From: Candidatus Zhuqueibacterota bacterium 4484_87
Lineage (GTDB): Bacteria; Zhuqueibacterota; Zhuqueibacteria; Thermofontimicrobiales; Thermofontimicrobiaceae
Reading direction: 5' to 3'
DNA: 5,609 nucleotides
Assembly (NCBI GenBank): GCA_002085355.1
Contig: NATN01000204.1
Span: 1-5,609 of the forward strand
Shown here: positions 1-4,643 of the stretch, piece by piece
Layout: every line of letters begins with the position of its first letter
Position numbering within the stretch: the first letter of the stretch is position 1
The notes under the pieces: model-generated
What the model saw: only the letters and a program-made list of their open reading frames with translations
What the model was told of the DNA's origin: nothing
Database searches by the model: none
Translations under genes and position numbers: made by a program

Positions 1-59
1 ACTGTTAAAAAAATTACAAAAGATAAACGGTTTAAAACTAAAAAACTTTCAATTTATCA

Positions 60-79
60 TTTGTATCTTTGTAAATAAT
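60..79 (+). promoter_or_regulatory. Possible FCB-type promoter -7 element
   Basis: TATCTTTG at 64-71 matches the TAnnTTTG -7 consensus known from Bacteroidota primary sigma factors. It sits in a short direct repeat (TTTGTA at 60-65 and again at 68-73). A convincing -33 element (TTTG/TTG about 19-21 nt upstream) is missing; the nearest T-rich match, TTTCAA at 47-52, is too close. TAAATAAT at 72-79 could instead act as a sigma70-like -10. In this AT-rich context a chance match is quite possible. If real, the transcript would start near 80 and carry a leader of roughly 130 nt. Confidence 0.25.
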
Positions 80-87
80 TCAACTTG

Positions 88-134
88 CTCCCTGTTCTTT
101 AAACCCAAAAAATTTAATCAACATAATCAGGGAG
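88..134 (+). repeat. Inverted repeat CTCCCTG / CAGGGAG in the leader
   Basis: CTCCCTG at 88-94 and CAGGGAG at 128-134 are perfect 7-nt inverted complements separated by 33 nt of AT-rich sequence. The right arm resembles a Shine-Dalgarno sequence and the left arm an anti-Shine-Dalgarno. No start codon lies at a usable distance after the right arm; the next ATG is at 162 and opens only a 32-codon frame. The repeat could form a long-looped hairpin in the 5' leader, or be chance. Confidence 0.3.
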
Positions 135-196
135 ATTCCAGGTTTTATATATATTCACTTAATGAATATCTTCAAGAAAAATTGCGGGCAGAATCA

Positions 197-202
197 GAAA
201 GG
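197..202 (+). promoter_or_regulatory. Ribosome binding site for the GTG start at 212
   Basis: GAAAGG lies 9 nt before the GTG at 212. A TGA at 206-208 in the same frame rules out any start further upstream, so this moderate Shine-Dalgarno sequence supports the GTG as the true initiation codon. Confidence 0.55.
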
Positions 203-211
203 CAATGACCT

Positions 212-1180
212 GTGCTTGATAAAATTTGTTCACCTATTTCCAAAGAATTGCAACAGTTAGAAGAAAAATTTAAAGTCATCATTCAATCAGATGTTAAACT
301 TGTCAACGATGTTTTCGCTCATATCGTGGGCAGCAAAGGCAAGCGTTTACGCCCTATCTTGCTTTTTTTGTCCAGCGGGCTTAACGGCAAGCCGACTGAA
401 AAATCGATTGATGCAGCGCTACTCGTTGAATTGCTGCATACAGCGACTCTGATTCATGACGACGTTGTGGACAACTCTGACATGCGACGAGGAATTCCCT
501 CAATAAATCAGATCTGGGAAAATAAAATTTCCGTGCTCATTGGCGATTTCATCTTTGCCCATATTTTCAAAACTCTTGTCGATATGCAAGATGATGAAAT
601 GATCAGAATAATTGCCAACATTTCCATTCAAATGAGTCAGGGCGAATTGCTGCAGATGGAAAATGCCAACGATTTTTTGCTGGATGAATCCATTTACATG
701 CGGCTTATTTCACACAAAACCGCTTCTCTTTTGGCAGCTACTTGCCAATTAGGTGCAATTACCTCTGAATCACCATCATCTGATCATAAAAAGAATTTGT
801 ATCTTTTCGGCGAGTATCTTGGTTTAGCGTTTCAAATAAAAGATGATTTGCTGGATTATTATGGTTCTGAAGAAAGCATGGGCAAGCCCATCGGAAAAGA
901 TTTAATTGAGAACATTATCACCTTGCCCGTAATTTTCAGTTTGAACAAAGCTGAGCGAGACGAGCGCGATCATATTCTCTCGCTTCTAAAAAATGAAAAG
1001 CAAGAACACGTTTCGGAAATCAAAGATTTTGTCAGGCAAAAAGGCGGCATTGACTATGCCGAGCAAAAAGCGGAATATTATATCAATAAAGCGCTTCAAA
1101 AGCTTGAAATTTACCCCACCTCTGCATATAAAAATTCGTTAATTCTTCTTGCGGATTATATCACATCGCGGGACAAGTAA
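212..1180 (+). CDS. Long-chain (all-trans) polyprenyl diphosphate synthase, IspB/HepT-like
   Basis: The enzyme condenses isopentenyl diphosphate units onto an allylic primer to make a long prenyl diphosphate, in bacteria usually the side chain of menaquinone or ubiquinone. It acts in the cytosol or at the inner face of the membrane. Both Asp-rich Mg2+-diphosphate motifs are intact: DDVVD at residues 83-87 followed by MRRG (91-94), and DDLLD at 211-215 preceded by FQIK. The substrate-binding GKRLRP (43-48) and HKT (168-170) are also present. The residues 4-5 positions before the first motif are small (Ala78, Thr79), which in this family fits a long product rather than C15/C20. The stretch from about 74 to 110 is especially like E. 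coli IspB. Length (322 aa) is normal. The usual EGKxTLP after the second motif reads ENIITLP here, a HepT-like variation. The GTG start is fixed by an in-frame TGA at 206-208. The stop lies 3 nt before the ApbE gene. Exact chain length cannot be read from sequence. Confidence 0.93.
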   Translation: MLDKICSPISKELQQLEEKFKVIIQSDVKLVNDVFAHIVGSKGKRLRPILLFLSSGLNGKPTEKSIDAALLVELLHTATLIHDDVVDNSDMRRGIPSINQIWENKISVLIGDFIFAHIFKTLVDMQDDEMIRIIANISIQMSQGELLQMENANDFLLDESIYMRLISHKTASLLAATCQLGAITSESPSSDHKKNLYLFGEYLGLAFQIKDDLLDYYGSEESMGKPIGKDLIENIITLPVIFSLNKAERDERDHILSLLKNEKQEHVSEIKDFVRQKGGIDYAEQKAEYYINKALQKLEIYPTSAYKNSLILLADYITSRDK

Positions 1181-1183
1181 TTC

Positions 1184-2224
1184 ATGAAAAAATTGGCTGC
1201 ATCGCTACTCATCGTTTTAGTTTTTGCACAATGTCAAAAAAGCGAAAAACTTCACCCTGTTTCACAAACTCGCATTTTGATGGACACAATTGTGCAAATC
1301 GTTCTTTATCAATCGGGAAAAACAGACGAGCAATTGCAGAAAATCATTAATCAAGCTTTTAAGCGCATGGAGCAAATTGACTCTCTGACAAATAATTACA
1401 GCGATTCCAGCCAGATCAGTTTTATCAATAAAAATGCTTCATTGCACTCTGTAGTCGTAGATTCGTCGCTGATGTCGATTTTGCGTTTGGGAAAAAAAAT
1501 GAGTCACACCACAAACGGCGACTTTGACATGACCATCGGCGCGATTAAAGATTTATGGCAATTTCAATCGGAGCATCCGCATGTTCCCGATTCAAATTCG
1601 ATCAAGTACAATCTTAAATTTATCAATTACAATTTAGTTGAATTAGACGATAAAGAGATTAAATTCAAAAAATCAGGCGTCAATTTAGATCTTGGTGGCA
1701 TTGCAAAAGGTTACGCAATTGACGAAGCTATTCGTATTATTAAACAAGCGGGTGTAAGCGATGCAATGGTCAATGCCGGCGGCGACTTGCGCGCCATTTG
1801 CAGCGATCTGACGCGCGGAAAAAGGAACATTTGGGTGCAGCACCCGAGAATGCACGGAAAATTCGTCGGCCATTTTCAATTGGATGAAGCCAGCGTTGCC
1901 ACGTCCGGCGATTATGAACGATATTTTTTTCAGGATTCCGTACGCTATCATCATATTTTAGACCCCAAAACCGGCTATCCGGCGCGAAAATGTGTCAGCG
2001 TAACGGTTGTTACCAAATACGCCATGGAAGCCGATGCTCTGGCAACAGCCATATTTGTAATGGGCCCTGAAAGAGGCATGGTTTTTGTTAATAATTTACC
2101 TGATGTGCAAGCGCTGATAATTTACCAGCAAAACAATAAACTGAAAGCTGTAGGATCAACTCAATTAATGAAAAAATTTCGTTTTTCAAAAAATTGGAAC
2201 TCTGGACATTTTTTCAAAGACTAA
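1184..2224 (+). CDS. apbE: FAD:protein FMN transferase, ApbE family, with export signal
   Basis: ApbE enzymes cleave FAD and attach FMN covalently to a Thr/Ser of target proteins such as NqrB/NqrC, RnfD/RnfG or FMN-binding-domain proteins, outside the cytoplasmic membrane. The 346-aa length is typical. Family motifs appear in order: MDTIVQI (33-39), SQISFIN (76-82), the G-D-F-D-M-T-I-G segment with LWQF (112-127), DLGGIAKGYAID (169-180), VNAGGD (196-201), ATSGDYERYF (239-248), HHILDPKTGYPA (256-267) and ADALATA (283-289). Asp284 and Thr288 in the last motif are at the family's metal-ligand positions. The N-terminus is a signal: Lys2-Lys3, a hydrophobic core (4-15) and Cys17. The preceding residues F-A-Q are a poor lipobox, so lipoprotein processing at Cys17 and signal peptidase I cleavage after Ala15 are both possible. 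The gene starts 3 nt after the prenyl synthase stop and has only a weak ribosome binding site, suggesting translational coupling. No target protein lies in this window. Confidence 0.95.
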   Translation: MKKLAASLLIVLVFAQCQKSEKLHPVSQTRILMDTIVQIVLYQSGKTDEQLQKIINQAFKRMEQIDSLTNNYSDSSQISFINKNASLHSVVVDSSLMSILRLGKKMSHTTNGDFDMTIGAIKDLWQFQSEHPHVPDSNSIKYNLKFINYNLVELDDKEIKFKKSGVNLDLGGIAKGYAIDEAIRIIKQAGVSDAMVNAGGDLRAICSDLTRGKRNIWVQHPRMHGKFVGHFQLDEASVATSGDYERYFFQDSVRYHHILDPKTGYPARKCVSVTVVTKYAMEADALATAIFVMGPERGMVFVNNLPDVQALIIYQQNNKLKAVGSTQLMKKFRFSKNWNSGHFFKD

Positions 2225-2229
2225 CCAGC

Positions 2230-2236
2230 AAGGGAG
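2230..2236 (+). promoter_or_regulatory. Ribosome binding site of the UXS gene
   Basis: AAGGGAG ends 9 nt before the ATG at 2246. It lies in the 21-nt gap after the apbE stop and gives this gene its own strong translation start, unlike the closely coupled apbE. The gap is too short for a terminator plus promoter, so co-transcription is likely. Confidence 0.65.
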
Positions 2237-2245
2237 ATTGCAACA

Positions 2246-3190
2246 ATGCCAAGAACGTTAGTTACGGGCGGCGCAGGCTTTTTGGGTTCGCATTTATGTG
2301 AATATCTATTGAAAAAGGGACATGAAGTAATAGCGATGGACAATTTGCTCACGGGCAACATCGCCAATATCGAACACCTTCAGAGTGAGCAATTCAAATT
2401 TATAAAATATGATGTCACTCAATATATTTACATTGCTGGCGAAATCGATTATGTGCTCCATTTCGCTTCTCCGGCGAGTCCGCTGGATTATTTGCAATTG
2501 CCGATACAAACTTTGAAAGTCGGAGCTCTGGGAACGCATAAAGCACTCGGATTGGCGCTTTCCAAAAAAGCGACTTTTCTGCTGGCATCGACATCTGAAA
2601 TCTATGGCGATCCGCTCATTCATCCGCAACACGAAGACTATTGGGGACACGTCAATCCGGTTGGCCCTCGCGGTGTGTACGACGAAGCGAAACGATTCGC
2701 AGAGGCTATCACAATGGCGTATCACCGATACCATCATGTGGACACAAAAATTGTACGTATTTTTAACACTTACGGACCTCGGATGCGCCCTAACGACGGC
2801 AGAGCAATCCCGACATTTGTGCCTCAAGCGCTGAAAAACGAACCCATCACCGTCTTTGGCGACGGTTCGCAAACGCGCAGTTTCTGTTATGTGGACGATC
2901 TTGTCGAGGGTATTTATCGCCTGCTGGTATCAGACATCAATGATCCGGTCAACATCGGAAATCCTCAGGAGATGACGATTAAACAGATGGCTGAAACCGT
3001 GATTCGTTTGACAGACAGCAAAAGCAACATCGTTTTTCAGGATTTGCCTGAGGATGATCCTAAAATTCGCCAGCCGGACATAACCCGCGCCAAAAAACTG
3101 CTCGACTGGGAACCGAAAGTTGATTTTGAGGAAGGGTTGAGTAAAACCATCGCCTGGTTCAAAACGCTTGACACGGGAAATTATGCATAA
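2246..3190 (+). CDS. uxs: UDP-glucuronic acid decarboxylase (UDP-xylose synthase)
   Basis: The protein is an extended short-chain dehydrogenase/reductase that uses bound NAD+ to oxidise and decarboxylate UDP-glucuronate to UDP-xylose in the cytosol. The Rossmann nucleotide motif GGAGFLG is at 8-14, with Asp32 closing the second strand as expected for NAD binding. UXS-specific segments follow: HFASPASP (72-79), ASTSEIYGDP (114-123) with the catalytic TSE, EDYWGHVNP (130-138), the Tyr145-x3-Lys149 pair in YDEAK, RIFNTYGPRM (171-180) and GSQTRSFCYVDDLV (207-220). The Arg in SQTR (211) is at the position used for decarboxylation in UXS/ArnA enzymes. The agreement with animal and plant UXS along its length makes this more specific than a generic epimerase call. 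At 314 aa it is the soluble short form without a membrane anchor. Its last codons overlap the GT9 gene start, so the two are probably translated together. A related UDP-sugar decarboxylase or dehydratase is the only real alternative. Confidence 0.92.
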   Translation: MPRTLVTGGAGFLGSHLCEYLLKKGHEVIAMDNLLTGNIANIEHLQSEQFKFIKYDVTQYIYIAGEIDYVLHFASPASPLDYLQLPIQTLKVGALGTHKALGLALSKKATFLLASTSEIYGDPLIHPQHEDYWGHVNPVGPRGVYDEAKRFAEAITMAYHRYHHVDTKIVRIFNTYGPRMRPNDGRAIPTFVPQALKNEPITVFGDGSQTRSFCYVDDLVEGIYRLLVSDINDPVNIGNPQEMTIKQMAETVIRLTDSKSNIVFQDLPEDDPKIRQPDITRAKKLLDWEPKVDFEEGLSKTIAWFKTLDTGNYA

Positions 3191-4229
3191 CAATTTCCAT
3201 TCACAGATAAGAAAAATTCTAATCATTCGTCTCAGCTCCATTGGGGATGTTCTTTTGACTACTCCGGCTATTCGTGTGATCAAAAAAAAATTCCCTGAAG
3301 CTGATATTGATTTTGTAATTAAAAAGCAATTTTCTGATTTACTGACGCATCACCCGGATGTTCATCATCTGTATATTTTTGACAAAAATGATGATAATTT
3401 TTCTCTGAAAAAAATCAAAAAACAGATCGCCTGTCAACGCTACGACTTAATCATTGATTTGCATAAAAATTTTCGTAGCTATTATCTGACAACTTTCAGC
3501 CGCGCGAGGCGCATTATCCGTTATCGAAAATTCTCGTTGCGGCGTTTTGTTTTTGTAAATTTTAAGATAAATTTATTCAAACAAATCACGCCAATTCATC
3601 AGCGTTATATCCTACCGCTGAATGCGTTAGGTGTTTTTGATGACAGTGATGGATTAGATATTTTTTTATCAAAAAAAGAACAGAGTTCCATCGAGAAAAA
3701 ATACAAAGACTTTTTATCCCAGCCGTACAAATTGATTCTTGGTATTGCTCCTGGCGCCAGCTATTTCACAAAAAGATGGCTGCCGGAATACTTTGAAAAA
3801 GTCATTTGTCATTTTGCTCAGAAAAGCGAAATCGGGATCATTCTTTTTGGAAACAAGCAAGATCGGGAACTTATTGATTTTTTGAACATTAAAGGCTATC
3901 GAAACGTTCTTGTTGCGGCCGGAGAGCTTTCCTTATTGGAAACTGCTGCTTTGCTGGACAAATGTCATATCGTTATCACCAATGACAGCGGCTTGATGCA
4001 CCTCTCCTCTGCCTTGAGAAAAAAACTCATAGCTATTTTTGGTAGTACGACCAGGGAACTCGGTTTTTTCCCGGTGACAAAAGACGCTATTATTTTGGAA
4101 AACAGCGACCTACGGTGCCGTCCCTGCTCTCATGTTGGCAGAAATAACTGCCCAAAAAAGCATTTCAAATGCATGGTTGAGATTCATCCGCAGCAAGTTA
4201 TTGAGGCGGTCGAGAATTTTCTGACTTAA
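3183..4229 (+). CDS. Glycosyltransferase family 9, ADP-heptose:LPS heptosyltransferase-like
   Basis: GT9 enzymes transfer heptose (or a related sugar) from a nucleotide donor onto the LPS inner core at the cytoplasmic face of the inner membrane. I chose the ATG at 3183, which gives 348 aa. It leaves the usual short lead-in before KILIIRLSSIGDVLLTTP (11-28) and has GGGA a few bases upstream. A TTG at 3168 would add five residues without a ribosome binding site. Asp22 in SSIGD matches the catalytic base position of WaaC-type enzymes. The N-terminal Rossmann half continues through about residue 150. The donor half shows GIAPGASYFTKRW (187-199), LFGNKQD (221-227), and TNDSGLMHLSSAL (266-278), the nucleotide-sugar-binding hallmark, then FGSTT (286-290). 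Near the C-terminus four cysteines (312, 315, 323, 330) form a C-x2-C-x7-C-x6-C pattern, seen in some GT9 members. The ATG overlaps the UXS stop by 8 nt, which links the gene to nucleotide-sugar supply. WaaF-like function is likely, but donor and acceptor cannot be set from sequence. Confidence 0.88.
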   Translation: MHNNFHSQIRKILIIRLSSIGDVLLTTPAIRVIKKKFPEADIDFVIKKQFSDLLTHHPDVHHLYIFDKNDDNFSLKKIKKQIACQRYDLIIDLHKNFRSYYLTTFSRARRIIRYRKFSLRRFVFVNFKINLFKQITPIHQRYILPLNALGVFDDSDGLDIFLSKKEQSSIEKKYKDFLSQPYKLILGIAPGASYFTKRWLPEYFEKVICHFAQKSEIGIILFGNKQDRELIDFLNIKGYRNVLVAAGELSLLETAALLDKCHIVITNDSGLMHLSSALRKKLIAIFGSTTRELGFFPVTKDAIILENSDLRCRPCSHVGRNNCPKKHFKCMVEIHPQQVIEAVENFLT

Positions 4230-4265
4230 TTGCGGCATCTTATCTTTTAGGCGTCGCATGATTAA
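4226..4265 (+). repeat. Imperfect hairpin at the end of the GT9 gene
   Basis: The sequence TTAATTGCGGC (4226-4236) can pair with 4253-4265. There are five A-T pairs, a two-base bulge (4259-4260), four pairs of TGCG/CGCA, one G-T wobble and one C-G, around a 16-nt loop. It begins at the GT9 stop codon. The sequence after it is A-rich rather than T-rich, so it is not a canonical intrinsic terminator for + strand transcripts. It may protect the 3' end, cause partial attenuation before rsfS, or be chance. Confidence 0.35.
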
Positions 4266-4279
4266 AAAATAACTATTTG

Positions 4280-4285
4280 GGAGGT
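4280..4285 (+). promoter_or_regulatory. Strong ribosome binding site deciding the rsfS TTG start
   Basis: GGAGGT is a near-perfect Shine-Dalgarno sequence 10 nt before TTG at 4296. In that frame no ATG or GTG occurs between the upstream stop at 4263-4265 and this TTG. The next internal Met codon is at residue 23, inside the conserved fold. The ribosome binding site therefore supports the TTG. Confidence 0.75.
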
Positions 4286-4295
4286 AAGAATAGAA

Positions 4296-4643
4296 TTGAA
4301 ATCCACGGAATTAGCCCATTTGATCGCACAATTCAGTTTGGAAAAGAAAGCTGAAGATGTGATGATTTTAGATTTACGGGGGATTACCACAATTACAGAC
4401 TTTTTCGTTATTTGTAGCGGAGATACCGACCATCAGGTAAAAGCGATTTCCGACAACATCATCGAAAAACTTGCAAATCAAAAAATTAAAGTCTGGCATC
4501 GTGAGGGCTACGAATCTCTGAATTGGGTTTTGCTGGACCTTGTCGATGTTGTGGTGCATATTTTTCAACCGGAAACGCGCGATTATTACAGCCTGGAAAA
4601 ATTATGGGGAGATGCTGAAATCATTAAAATTGAGGATCAATGA
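4296..4643 (+). CDS. rsfS: Ribosome silencing factor RsfS (Iojap/DUF143)
   Basis: RsfS binds ribosomal protein uL14 on the large subunit and blocks joining of the small subunit, lowering translation in starvation or stationary phase. The 115-aa protein is full length and shows the family's conserved order: ILDLRGI (24-30), TDFFVICSG (34-42), QVKAI (47-51), EGYESLNWVLLD (70-81), DVVVHIF (84-90) and the C-terminal YYSLEKLWGDA (97-107). The start is TTG, chosen because of a strong Shine-Dalgarno sequence at 4280-4285 and the lack of any ATG or GTG upstream in frame. The stop codon overlaps the argS start (ATGA at 4640-4643), so the two are probably translationally coupled. In many bacteria rsfS follows nadD; here it follows a glycosyltransferase and precedes an aminoacyl-tRNA synthetase, still a translation-related partner. 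The 66-nt gap upstream could hold a separate promoter, but I see no clear one. Confidence 0.95.
   Translation: MKSTELAHLIAQFSLEKKAEDVMILDLRGITTITDFFVICSGDTDHQVKAISDNIIEKLANQKIKVWHREGYESLNWVLLDLVDVVVHIFQPETRDYYSLEKLWGDAEIIKIEDQ

Larger units (their letters stand above)
1..211. other. AT-rich leader region without a convincing gene
   Basis: This stretch upstream of the first gene is strongly AT-rich and I see no credible coding sequence in it on either strand. The longest ATG-started frame running out of it begins at 162 and stops at 258-260 (32 codons). It has no ribosome binding site and resembles no family I recognise. Minus-strand starts at 60 and 124 meet stops within a few codons. The region contains a promoter-like half site around 64-71 and a 7-bp inverted repeat (88-94 with 128-134). 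It is best read as the promoter and 5' leader of the operon that begins at 212. The gene to its left, if any, ends outside the window. Confidence 0.6.

Noticed and set aside
205..219. Four-codon ORF (ATG at 205, TGA at 217-219) straddling the GTG start
   Set aside because: The Shine-Dalgarno sequence ends only 2 nt before this ATG, too close for use, but is well spaced for GTG at 212. It is a chance ATG.
162..260. 32-codon open frame starting ATG at 162 and overlapping the start of the prenyl synthase
   Set aside because: It has no Shine-Dalgarno sequence at a usable distance, resembles no known leader peptide or family, and is of a length expected by chance.
1685..1954. Minus-strand open frame (89 codons) inside apbE
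   Set aside because: It is antisense to the most conserved ApbE motifs, with no ribosome binding site or family resemblance.
2306..2872. Long minus-strand open frame (188 codons) inside the UXS gene
   Set aside because: It lies wholly antisense to a highly conserved gene. The translation is rich in Arg, Cys and Ser, has no recognisable motif, and looks like the shadow of the + strand codons.
3168..3182. TTG at 3168 as the start of the GT9 gene
   Set aside because: There is no ribosome binding site in front of it. The ATG at 3183 has GGGA upstream and gives the N-terminal length usual for GT9 enzymes.
2930..3283. Minus-strand open frame (117 codons) across the UXS-GT9 junction
   Set aside because: It overlaps two well-supported + strand genes and its translation matches nothing I recognise.
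4230..4295. A canonical terminator or sigma70 promoter between the GT9 gene and rsfS
   Set aside because: The hairpin is bulged and followed by A-rich, not T-rich, sequence. No -35/-10 pair with proper spacing is visible.
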